From: Selenomonas sp. F0473
GTDB lineage: Bacteria; Bacillota; Negativicutes; Selenomonadales; Selenomonadaceae
Direction of reading: 5' to 3'
DNA: 64,000 nt
Assembly: GCF_000315545.1 (NCBI RefSeq)
Contig: NZ_JH992902.1
Coordinates: 1,039,440-1,103,439, forward strand
The notes under the pieces were generated by a model. That model ran no database searches. It was given only the letters and a program-made list of their open reading frames with translations, and was not told the DNA's origin. This document shows positions 9,347 to 17,789 of this stretch, in pieces. Position numbers and translations under genes: made by a program. The stretch's first letter is position 1; each line of letters begins with the position of its first letter.

Positions 9347-9904
9347 ATGGAGCTCCAAGAGGCCCTCGCAAAACGTGCCAGCCTTCGTAAATTTACGGGA
9401 GAGATGCCCACGGACGCAGAGATAGGCGCCGTCCTTGACGCCGCCTATCTCGGTCCCGTTCTCGCATTTCACGACATGCGCATCAGCGTCATCACCAATC
9501 CCGAACTCCTAGAGGAGGCACAGGAAAACGGCGAAGCGTTCAACCGGATGGGCAATCCCGCGTATATGTACGGTGCGCCCGTATGGGTTCTCCTCTCGGC
9601 GAAGCGGCACACGGAGAACATGCCCAACACGCCGTACACCGCCGACATGCTGAACGCCAATATGTATTGGACGCTCGGCAGCATCATCCAAAATATGCAT
9701 CTGAAAGCCGTAGAACTCGGCCTCGCCGCCTGCCCCATGAACACCACCGTCGTCGCGCTTGGGGATAATGCCGCCCTGCGCCGCAGACTTGGCATTCCCG
9801 ACGGACATATCGCCGCCGGTTCCATCGTTATCGGCAAGGGGACACAGGGGTATAAAGAGCGCCCCGTAAAGCCCGCACTGCTACCCACAGCGTTCTTAAA
9901 GTAA
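9347..9904 (+). CDS. Nitroreductase family protein
   Basis: A 185-residue FMN-dependent oxidoreductase. The N-terminal ALAKRASLRKFTGEMPTDAEI is the family's 'R-x-S-x-R-x-F' FMN-phosphate segment. The later YWTLGSIIQNMHLKAVELGLAACPM is the dimer helix with conserved glycines. The GIPDGHIAAGSIVIGKG ending matches too. The enzymes reduce nitro groups, quinones or flavins with NAD(P)H. Two ATGs are close together (9341 and 9347); GGAAAGG at 9331-9337 fits the second better. It is separated from asparaginase by 75 bp and from trmO by 10 bp. Confidence 0.87.
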   Translation: MELQEALAKRASLRKFTGEMPTDAEIGAVLDAAYLGPVLAFHDMRISVITNPELLEEAQENGEAFNRMGNPAYMYGAPVWVLLSAKRHTENMPNTPYTADMLNANMYWTLGSIIQNMHLKAVELGLAACPMNTTVVALGDNAALRRRLGIPDGHIAAGSIVIGKGTQGYKERPVKPALLPTAFLK

Positions 9905-9914
9905 GGAGCAGATC

Positions 9915-10373
9915 ATGGAGTTACAAAAAATCGGCACCGTCAGAAGCCCCTACAAATCTCTCGCGGACATTCCGCGGCAGGGACGGTTTGTCAACACCGT
10001 CTCCGAGATCGAGATCCTCCCCGCGTTTGCAGACGGACTGCTGCGCATTGAAACGGCGCAGAGGCTCATCGTCCTCTACTGGGCGAACCTCGCCAAACGA
10101 GATGTGCTGCAGACGCTTCCGCCCGCCGGATCGGAACTGCGCGGCGTCTTTTCATGCCGGGCGCCGCATCGTCCGAACCCGATTTCCCTCTGCATCGCCG
10201 ACCTCCTGGCCCGGGAAGGAAACATCCTCCGTGTCAAACATTTAGACGCACTCGACGGCAGCGCCGTCATCGACATCAAACCATACACATCGGTCGATTC
10301 GCTGCCGATAGACAACGCGGAAGAGTTCAACGCCGGAGTTGGGATTGCCTCTGCAAAAAAATCCTGTTCATAA
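9915..10373 (+). CDS. trmO: tRNA (t6A37) N6-methyltransferase, TrmO/TsaA family
   Basis: A 152-residue single-domain beta-barrel methyltransferase. Family marks: the opening IGTVRSPYK, the FSCRAPHRPNPISLCIADLL stretch (the 'R-x-P-x-R-P-N-P-I' signature) and the ending LDALDGSAVIDIKPY. TrmO uses SAM to methylate N6-threonylcarbamoyladenosine at position 37 of tRNA. The end of the protein is a little different from long TrmO forms, which carry an extra C-terminal domain. AAGGAG precedes the ATG by about 7 nt. A degenerate second copy of its C-terminal part follows at 10496. Confidence 0.88.
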   Translation: MELQKIGTVRSPYKSLADIPRQGRFVNTVSEIEILPAFADGLLRIETAQRLIVLYWANLAKRDVLQTLPPAGSELRGVFSCRAPHRPNPISLCIADLLAREGNILRVKHLDALDGSAVIDIKPYTSVDSLPIDNAEEFNAGVGIASAKKSCS

Positions 10374-10495
10374 AATTTGGCATATATCGATGCCTGCGCC
10401 ATGTGCAGGCAAATAAAACGGCGCGTCGGTTTCGATAAGAAAGGGCTCCATGCGATAACAACGGGACGCATCCCTGCCGTCCGTCTCTATGCCCC

Positions 10496-10591
10496 CTCTG
10501 TATCGCGGAGTTTGCGGAACGCGACAGAGACATCCTCCGCATCCGCCGGCCCGACGCTCTCGACGGCAACGGCGCGATCGGCAGCAAGCCG
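10496..10591 (+). pseudogene. Remnant of a second TrmO-like gene
   Basis: In one frame this stretch reads LCIAEFAERD, then ILRIRRPDALDGNGAI and GSKP. It aligns directly with LCIADLLARE, ILRVKHLDALDGSAVI and DIKP of the intact trmO just upstream. It has no start codon, no N-terminal half and no ribosome site, and it lies in the otherwise geneless 10374-10633 gap. It looks like a decayed partial duplication or a horizontally acquired paralogue. Confidence 0.6.
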
Positions 10592-10633
10592 TCTCGCCCG
10601 GTTGATGAGAGAGGCTCACCGCAGGAAAGGATC

Positions 10634-11005
10634 GTGATCATCGTGAAATACCGCGTCGCATTCACTGCCATCGGAGATTTTGCCCTACAGCTCCTCCAAA
10701 CGCGCGGCAGCCTCATCATCTTTGACAAAGACGTCCCCTATGCTTACGAAAATATGGTGCTCTCACATACTAAAGGAGATCTGAAAGAGGATGTCGCCCC
10801 GGGCGACACCGTCCTCATCGCAGAGCGGGAGTATACGGTTGCGCGCGTCGGTGCAGACGCGAACAAGAACCTGCGGACGCACGGACACGCAACGCTCCTC
10901 TTTGCCGAGAGCGACGACAGCGAAGAACTCCGGCCGGGTGAGATTCTCCTCACGGGCGCACGCTTCCCTCGTATCATGGTGGGCGACCTCCTCGAGATCT
11001 TCTAG
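10634..11005 (+). CDS. PTS glucitol/sorbitol IIA component (SrlB-like), orphan
   Basis: A 123-residue protein resembling the IIA domain of the glucitol PTS (SrlB). The strongest match is RVGADANKNLRTHGHATLLF, with a preceding LSHTKGDLKED that holds the candidate phospho-histidine. Length equals SrlB (about 123). No IIB, IIC or sorbitol dehydrogenase gene lies nearby, so its partner is elsewhere or it has a regulatory role. The start is uncertain: GTG at 10634 is close to AGGAAAGG (10623-10630), and a second GTG is at 10643. A terminator follows at 11041-11080. Confidence 0.8.
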   Translation: MIIVKYRVAFTAIGDFALQLLQTRGSLIIFDKDVPYAYENMVLSHTKGDLKEDVAPGDTVLIAEREYTVARVGADANKNLRTHGHATLLFAESDDSEELRPGEILLTGARFPRIMVGDLLEIF

Positions 11006-11040
11006 TCGTATTCCGGAATCACAACAGTATCATAAAACCG

Positions 11041-11080
11041 GAGCCGCTGCACATTTTCTTTGTGCAGCGGCTCTATTTAT
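11041..11080 (+). terminator. Intrinsic terminator after the PTS IIA gene
   Basis: A 12-bp perfect stem pairs GAGCCGCTGCAC (11041-11052) with its complement (11062-11073), then TATTTAT. Confidence 0.85.
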
Positions 11081-11240
11081 GCTTTGTACACAATCCGCTG
11101 AGACCGGTCCTATGTCCATTATTTATAGGACTAATACTTGTACTATTTGAAGGAATAATCGGCCGGATAAATTTTATCTATGAACACTAATTTATCTGTT
11201 TCATTAGAAAAGAAAATTCTAAAAATATCGCTTAAAACAC

Positions 11241-11269
11241 TTGTAATGAATCCCGTTCGCCTTTATAAT
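11241..11269 (+). promoter_or_regulatory. Promoter upstream of the TonB receptor, with the shared 14-bp spacer motif
   Basis: TTGTAA (11241-11246), a 17-nt spacer and TATAAT (11264-11269). The spacer begins with TGAATCCCGTTCGC (11247-11260), which is 13/14 identical to the motif in the pflB promoter spacer. Confidence 0.6.
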
Positions 11270-11289
11270 GACTTCTGCATTCTCGAATG

Positions 11290-11304
11290 CAATTATTATT
11301 TTCA
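11290..11304 (+). promoter_or_regulatory. Fur-like box upstream of the TonB receptor
   Basis: CAATTATTATTTTCA matches the 7-1-7 Fur consensus TGATAAT-N-ATTATCA at 10 of 14 positions, with 6 of 7 in the right half. It overlaps the -35 region of the second possible promoter whose -10 is TATAAT at 11319. Iron control is the usual theme for TonB receptors. Confidence 0.45.
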
Positions 11305-11430
11305 TTTAGCCCGACTCATATAATATGCAAACGAACGTAATCTCTACTTCATAAGTAAACTAAAACATGGGCGGCAAGGAGGTTCCGAAACAGTCGGAAC
11401 ATAGTTTTCGGTTATCATGGAGGAAAATAC

Positions 11431-14400
11431 ATGCTCAGAAAAAAGAGTCGACGATCCGTGCGTCTGCTCTCCTATGCCATAACGACATGGCTCGCCCTGC
11501 CCGCCTATACCGCATGGGCAAGCGAAGCTGCATCCGAGGGGGGGGGGGAATACTAATGTCACGACTGCGGACGTTCGCGTGGAGGCGGACGCCGCGCAGG
11601 AAGAGGCAAAGTATGAATCCCAGCAGAAGACCATCATCACCAAGGAAGACATCGAGAAGAAACAGGCAAAGTCCGTTGAGGATATCATCTTCAGCGAGAC
11701 GGGCGTCTCCCGCACCGTCGATGCCATGGGGCGCGTCGGCATCTCGATCCGCGGTGCAGAGCCGCGCCATACGCTCATCCTCGTCGATGGTCAGCCCGTT
11801 CTCGGCGATCTCGCGAAATACTCGGGCGCGGCAGACGAGGTGATGCGTCTCGGCACGGAGAACGTCGAGCGCATCGAGATCATTCAGGGCGCGGCGAGCT
11901 CGAAGTTTGGCTCGGATGCCATCGGCGGCGTCGTCAACATCATCACGCGTAAGGCGACCAAGGATCCCCGCTTCCAGTTCAATGTTGAAGGCCTGCGTCG
12001 TGCGGATGACGAATCCGCACTGCCATTCTCAAATTTTTTCCTGCGTGCAGATTCGGGACAGATGGGAAAGCTTCGTCTCGGCCTCTCGGGGAGTAAGCGC
12101 GATATTATGCCGGTATACGCGAATGATAAGCGTCGAGAGAGCGGCATGAGTTTCGATTACAAAGACCGCGATTTCAAACCGAATGCCCTACGTTACTATG
12201 GCGATACTGCAAATATCGGTCTTGTCGGAACCTATGAGGCAAATAGTCATAACAATTTCGAGTTCCGTTTGGACCGCTATACGGAAGATCTCATCCGCGA
12301 CATCAAGCATTCCGATTCCGATCTCGAACCGCAGCAGCATTTCAAACGGCAAACGGGCAGGAATTCCTACAACGTCGGCTGGCGAGGCGATCACGGCAAC
12401 ACCGACTGGAATGTCGAGATGAACTATACGAATATCAAAGAAGACGACGTATCGCTCATTAACTATGAGGGCCACAGCGAATACCAGGGTAAGAACGAAC
12501 TGCGCTATGTCGACGATATCGATCACCGTCAGTTTGACTTCAAGGCATCGGCGAATACGCAGATCAACGACAAGCATCTGCTCAGCTACGGCTTCGGCTT
12601 CACGAACGAAAAGGGAGAGGGAAGTCGCCTCAAAAGTTCTCCGAACACCTCCACACGCCATATCGACCCGTGGGACTATGACAAAAGCCTCCGCGTCGAG
12701 AAAAAGGACCTCACGAACCGCAACGGCGACAATACGGAATACGTTTGGTCCCATATCCATGACTACAAATTCCGCGGCGGAACAAACGGTATCCCGAAAT
12801 GGGATATGGACTATGAGTACTACCATTACGATCAGGACAAAAGCACGGACTACAAACCGGAATTTACCTACGAGAAGTATATCAAATATGGGATTAAGGA
12901 CAAAACGGAACCGAACGATTGGTCAAGTTACGCTCCTAACGGTTTACCGTGGGAAGGTCATGACAGAGATGAGTTCTTTGAACTCAAAGCGCGTTTACAG
13001 GCGGAAAACCCCGGGTACTACGGCGCCAATATCGTTGAAAAATATTTCCACTACGGCGAGGATCGCGACGAGCGCGCCCCAAAACTGAACGGCAAACCGT
13101 TCCTTGGAGAATACTGGGACCGCGATCAGCGCATTACCGTCGGCAGCGGCACAATTAAAAAGCAGAATTTCTTCATCGGCGATACCTGGCAGGTCTCGAA
13201 CGATACTCTGCTCTATCCGATTATTCGTCTCGACCACAGTAATCTGTTCGGCACGAACGTTTCCGGCAACTTCGGCATGACGCATAACATCGGCGGTAAT
13301 CCGCACAAACGCTTTAAGGCGAACATCGGCACAAGCTATGCGGAACCCGGCATGGGCGAGCTCTGGTACAACTGGGAAATGTATGCCAGCAACCCCGTCG
13401 GTATCGGCTATGCAAAGATGGGCTGGTGGTGGGCCGGCAATCCAAATCTAAAGCCGGAGAAATCCGTCAATATTGATATGAGCCTCGAAGGTGAGAATAA
13501 AAACACCTACGCACGCGTAGGCCTCTTCCATAACCGTATTCGGGACTATATGACCGTCTACTTTACGGGCAGATATATGGATTTTGCACCGCAGCTTGGA
13601 GACAGTGCAAAGTGGATGCGCGCGCCCGATATGATCTACAGCTTTAAAAACATCGGCAGGGCCGAAATCACAGGGCTTGAGGCGGAGGTGAGGCAAAAGC
13701 TCGGCCCCCATTGGAGCACAAAGCTCGGCTACACCTATCTCCATGCAATCAACAAGTCCGACCCGCTGATGCCGCATCGGCTCATCGACCGACCGGAACA
13801 TAAACTCGATATCAGCATCTCTTACGAGGACAAAAAGACCGGCTGGGGCGCGACGCTTTGGGGTGATTACTACATCCATATGCTGGACAGCAACACCCTC
13901 GCAAACAACAAGAATTATTGGCCGGATATTTTGGGACATGCGGGAGGCGTATACGAAAAACAAGAATATGAAGAAAAGACCTTCGGCATCTGGAACTTCA
14001 TGCTGCAAAAGCAGATCAGCGAAGATGCGATGGTCTATATCGGTGTGAATAATATCTTTAACCACCGTGACGACGACCGTGCGACGCAGGAACGCGTCTA
14101 CCGGATCGGGGCGAACTTTAAGTTCGATACCGTCGGAAGCGGAAAAAAGAGAAGTCTCATTACAAACGGTGCGACAGAGGCAGGGGTACAGGAAGAGGCT
14201 GTCCTGCGGAACTTCCTCAACCGTCCGTTCGATACGGACAAAGCCCCGGGCGTCTCCATCATCGGCGACTACCGTATGCGCTGGGCGGCACACGGCGGAA
14301 CGAACCGCCCGAAGTCGACGTATACCGCGAATTCCTCCGTCGGCTCGGCAGCAAAGAATATGCGCGATGCCAATGACCACGGATTCGAACAGCGTATTCG

Positions 14401-16384
14401 GATCGGAGCAGATGCACGCATTTCAAAAGACACCAATATTAAGGTGCTCGGCAGTCTCTCAGGCACAAATAGCGTCGATAACGCCGACTCCCTCCCCGCG
14501 TCGCGCGGACTCAATAAAGCGCGCCTCGAGCAGGCGGATGTCACCCGGCATACGAAGAAATGGGATCTTTCCCTCGGCCGGCTGACCGAGCCGATGGGCG
14601 TCACGGGCTATTGGTTCAGCAAAGAGTACGACGGTATTCGCGCCGTGTTTACGGGCAGTCGAACGCAGCTGCGCCTCGGCTACGGTACATTTAAGCACAG
14701 CACAGGAATATCGGATTCTGCCTATACGCACTCTACTTACGAAACCTTCTATCGTCCGCCGACGATCGTCGAACTCCTCGGCATCAACAAAGCGGACTTT
14801 GACGCGGGCGCTTCCATTGCAGACAAAACGGCGGATGCAACCGCAGCGTATGAAGCGAATTTCAAAGGAAAAACCAATGCGCTCTATTACTACCAGCAAC
14901 TCAAGGATGCGCAATCGAACGGTGCGAGTGCCGAAGAAAAACTAGCGATACTCAAACGACTACACAGTGTCGTAAAAGCGGCTTACGGGCCCGCATTGCA
15001 CAATAAGATATTCGCACTCGCCCCGGGCGAAGGGACAACGGCGTTCTATGAGGTCGAGGATGACAACGGCAACGTCAAAGTTCTGAAACTCTTAAATGAT
15101 GATTCGATGTCATCGTATACGAGCCACATTGATCCGAATCCGCAGAATATGAGCGCTGAGGAGCGCGCATTCAAAGAAAAGGTTAATAGTCTGTTAGGGT
15201 TCCATATGGACGACGAGGCCCCGTTGCGGACGGATGACGCCTATGTACAGGAAAAACAGCAGAATCTGAGCGAAGCATATGAGCGCATCGCAAAATTTTG
15301 GGCAGAATACGACTTCAAAAATATGCAGCATGCCGAGCGTGTGGACGGATTGCCGCCACAGGGCGAAGTGTGGACGCTTTCGGGAGGCAGATGGGTCAAA
15401 GACGGCACGACGGTTTCCACACTGACCTATCATAAGTTCAGGCGAATCGTCACGCTCTCCAACGAGAACTCCGGCGGTTGGATGAATCCCTCGTATCGCA
15501 ACGGCATGAATTTCACGCAGGACAGCTACAACAGCAACTATACCGGAAACTACGATACCGCAGACAGCGAATACGATTTGCAGATGAATCGTATCAGCTA
15601 TGAGTATCTCAAAGCACTAGAAGAGGTGTTGGAAAATACCGAGAACGGAAACCAAGGGCCGCGTTCCGCTCTCGGCAATGTTGTCGGCAATCTCATCAAA
15701 ACGTCGGGTATCGTCCTTGAGAGAGACCGTATTCCCCCCATCGACAAGGCTTTCTTCATTCAGGCGCGCAGAGAGATCACGCCGCGGCTCGGCGTTGCGG
15801 CATGGTACCTGCGCTCCGTTGGCGATAAGACTTACACGGCGCGTGCTGCCAATGGAACGGGAAACGACGTCAGCACATTCAACCATCTTGCCAACGTGAT
15901 CGGCGTCGGTGCAAAGTGGCAGATGGGCAAAAAGACGGCGGTCTCCTTCGACTACGGCATGAACCGTACGGCATTTGGCAGGTATATGAACGGCACCTCT
16001 GTCTTTGAACATAAAGCGCGTACCGACGTATTCACGCCAAGAGGGCGTCATGTCGGCAGCGTGCCGATATTCTGGATGGCACGCCTCGATATCGGGCAGT
16101 CCGACACCGATCGTCCGGGAACTTGGAACGCGTTCGTCGACTACAAGTATTTCGAACACGGCTCTTTCTTCGGCGGCAACGGAACGGAATCTCTGCCCGA
16201 CCGCTATCTCGACGGCATCAAGAGCTTTACCATCGGCGGCGGCTATGTGCCGGCACGAAACTGGCTCGTCGAGCTGTTCTACACCTTCGATGCGAAGGGC
16301 ATCAACAGCCGCGATACACTCCACGGCCCGGAGAAATTCAAACTGGGCAACTACGCCCGCTTCCAGATCACCTACAAATTCTAA
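11431..16384 (+). CDS. Phase-variable TonB-dependent receptor fused to a second porin-like barrel (out of frame here)
   Basis: ATG 11431 follows GGAGGAAAATAC and encodes a basic signal peptide (MLRKKSRRSVRLL, hydrophobic core, cleavage near AWASEA). An 11-G tract (11538-11548) then throws the frame into a stop at 11554. With 10 G the frame continues as EGGGNTNVTTADVRVEADAA and stays open to 16384, about 1,650 residues in all. The first part is a TonB receptor: a plug (SVEDIIFSETGV, ISIRGAEPRHTLILVDGQ, VERIEIIQGAASSKFGSDA, GGVVNIITRK) and a barrel with NPNLKPEKS, ending near 14125 in RIGANFKF. The remaining 750 residues (IIGDYRMRW, FEQRIRIGADARI ... YARFQITYKF) resemble a separate outer-membrane barrel ending in phenylalanine. 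The substrate is unknown. A sequencing error in the G-run is the alternative explanation. Confidence 0.8.
11538..11548 (+). repeat. Homopolymeric G(11) tract, likely phase-variation switch
   Basis: Eleven consecutive G residues lie just behind the signal-peptide codons. Ten or thirteen G would join the signal peptide to the receptor frame; eleven gives a premature TAA six nt after the tract. Confidence 0.85.
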
Positions 16385-16412
16385 ACGCCCTGGCGATAAC
16401 AATCACCCATGA

Positions 16413-16465
16413 AAAATCCCCCGTCGTACGGGCAGAAATGCTCCGTACGGCGGGGGATTTTCGAT
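16413..16465 (+). terminator. Intrinsic terminator after the outer-membrane receptor
   Basis: A 19-bp stem (16413-16431 with 16443-16461) centred on CCCCCGTCGTACGG, ending in ATTTTC. Confidence 0.85.
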
Positions 16466-16539
16466 TCGCTGCTAAACATTTCACATTTCCTCCGCATGTG
16501 GTAAAATACATGCATCACTAGGAAAGAGGTGCCTATCTC

Positions 16540-17580
16540 ATGGCAAATAAACCGCCCTACACGATCACGGAACGCGCCGCCGATTCCTTGGCAAAGATCG
16601 TCGAGGTTGTGACGCGTCTGAAATATGCAACGGGATTTAGCCGCGACATTCGTCTCCATCGGGAAAATCGTCTGCGGACGATTCACGCCTCCCTCGCTAT
16701 CGAGGGAAACTCTCTCACGCTCGGCGAGGTGCGTACGATCATCGACGGAAAGCTCGTTACGGGCGGTGGGACGGAGATCGCGGAGGTCAAAAATGCGTAC
16801 GCCGCCTATGATCGACTTATGTCGTTTGATCCGTATGCGGTCAAAGATTTTCTCAAGGCACATGCGCTGATGATGCGGGGGCTGATCAAAGAAGCAGGGC
16901 AGTTCCGCAACGGAGATGTCGCGGTGTTCGACGGCACCGTCCCCGTGCATATCGGCGCACGTCCGCAGTTCGTTCCCATGCTTGTTGAGGAGCTTTTTAC
17001 ATGGGCGCGCGCATCCTCTCTGCATCCGGTGCTAAAAAGCGCCATCCTCCACTATGAGATCGAGACGATTCACCCCTTCGCCGATGGCAACGGACGCATG
17101 GGGCGGCTCTGGCAGATGCTGCTCCTCGCGCAGTGGAACCCGCTCTTTGCGTGGATCCCGATAGAGTCGCTTCTCTACCGGCAGCGACCGGAATATTACC
17201 GGGCGATTGAGGAGGCGCGGCACAATAATGATAGCGCTGTGTTCATCGAGTTCACGCTCGCGGCTGTTCTGCGCAGCATCATCGAGCAGGAAAAGCACCA
17301 AGTCGAGCACTATGATGAGCACGATGTCGAGCACTATGTCGGGCTGAGCGATGCACAGTGTACGCTGCTGCGTGCGATGAGCAGCGCCGAACTGACGCGT
17401 CGGGAGCTGTTTGGCCGTCTCGGGATACGGGGCGATTCGCGTGCATATCGGCGGCATATAGATCCGCTGATTTCCGCGGGGCTCATCGAAATGACGCTCC
17501 CGGACAAGCCGAAGAGCCGCCTGCAAAAATATCGTTTGACAGAAAAAGGACGAGCCGCATGCGGTGAAATATCTTTATGA
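16540..17580 (+). CDS. Fic family protein (putative AMP-transferase) with autoinhibitory motif
   Basis: A 346-residue protein. The Fic active-site loop HPFADGNGRMGR begins at residue 178 and is fully canonical, so it should transfer AMP (or another phospho-group) to a target hydroxyl. The N-terminal SLAIEGN (residues 51-57) fits the inhibitory (S/T)xxxE(G/N) helix of class II Fic proteins, which blocks ATP placement until released. The C-terminal 80 residues (LTRRELFGRLGI ... LIEMTLPDKPKSRLQKYRLT) look like a winged helix. A run of EHYDEHDVEHY sits between the domains. AGGAAAGAGG precedes the ATG. No antitoxin-like gene is adjacent. Confidence 0.92.
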   Translation: MANKPPYTITERAADSLAKIVEVVTRLKYATGFSRDIRLHRENRLRTIHASLAIEGNSLTLGEVRTIIDGKLVTGGGTEIAEVKNAYAAYDRLMSFDPYAVKDFLKAHALMMRGLIKEAGQFRNGDVAVFDGTVPVHIGARPQFVPMLVEELFTWARASSLHPVLKSAILHYEIETIHPFADGNGRMGRLWQMLLLAQWNPLFAWIPIESLLYRQRPEYYRAIEEARHNNDSAVFIEFTLAAVLRSIIEQEKHQVEHYDEHDVEHYVGLSDAQCTLLRAMSSAELTRRELFGRLGIRGDSRAYRRHIDPLISAGLIEMTLPDKPKSRLQKYRLTEKGRAACGEISL

Positions 17581-17610
17581 AAAAAGTTGTAAATTTTTCC
17601 CAAAAGTATC

Positions 17611-17639
17611 TTGATTTTCATTATCATAAGTGCTATAGT
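17611..17639 (+). promoter_or_regulatory. Promoter with an embedded near-consensus Fur box
   Basis: TTGATT (17611-17616) and TATAGT (17634-17639) are exactly 17 nt apart. The Fur 7-1-7 box TGATTTTCATTATCA (17612-17626) overlaps the -35 and spacer; its right half ATTATCA is perfect and the left half matches 5 of 7. Confidence 0.75.
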
Positions 17640-17645
17640 TAGTTC

Positions 17646-17718
17646 AGGCTTTCGTTAAAGCTCTCCTAAAATATAATACACAGCAAAGATAGTCCACAGT
17701 GGAGTGTGGGCTATTTTT
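17646..17718 (+). ncRNA. Candidate Fur-repressed small RNA
   Basis: Transcription from the promoter at 17611-17639 would start near A17646. About 72 nt later it meets an intrinsic terminator (10-bp stem 17689-17698 with 17705-17714, one G-U pair, then TTTTT). No start codon with a ribosome site lies inside. The predicted RNA has a 5' stem-loop (GCTTT with AAAGC, 17648-17661), a single-stranded UCUCCU (17662-17667, complementary to Shine-Dalgarno sequences) and an A/U-rich linker. This layout is like iron-sparing sRNAs such as FsrA or RyhB in concept; sequence homology is not claimed. Confidence 0.6.
17689..17718 (+). terminator. Terminator ending the candidate small RNA
   Basis: ATAGTCCACA pairs with TGTGGGCTAT around a 6-nt loop, followed by TTTT. 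It lies 70 nt before the trxB-like start, so it does not belong to a coding gene upstream (the Fic gene ended 108 nt earlier). Confidence 0.8.
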
Positions 17719-17750
17719 GTGCGGCCGGTCACACATAAATCTTGACAGTC

Positions 17751-17760
17751 ATGTTATAAT
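17751..17760 (+). promoter_or_regulatory. Extended -10 promoter of the trxB-like operon
   Basis: ATGTTATAAT gives a TGn-TATAAT extended -10 element 30 nt before the ATG; no good -35 is at the right distance. Confidence 0.45.
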
Positions 17761-17789
17761 AAATCAAAAAGTCAAGAGGAGATGATTGT

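Larger units (their letters stand above)
11081..11430. other. AT-rich regulatory gap upstream of the outer-membrane receptor
   Basis: This stretch holds no gene. It carries a hairpin (GTCCTAT with ATAGGAC, about 11109-11136), a promoter at 11241-11269, a Fur-like box at 11290-11304, a second -10 (TATAAT, 11319-11324) and a small hairpin (GTTCCGA with TCGGAAC, about 11381-11399) shortly before the ribosome site. Confidence 0.55.

Noticed and set aside
11367-11843. A plus-strand frame overlapping the start of the TonB receptor
   Set aside because: It is in another frame than both the signal peptide and the receptor and has no ribosome site suited to its ATG; the G-tract explanation accounts for the region better.
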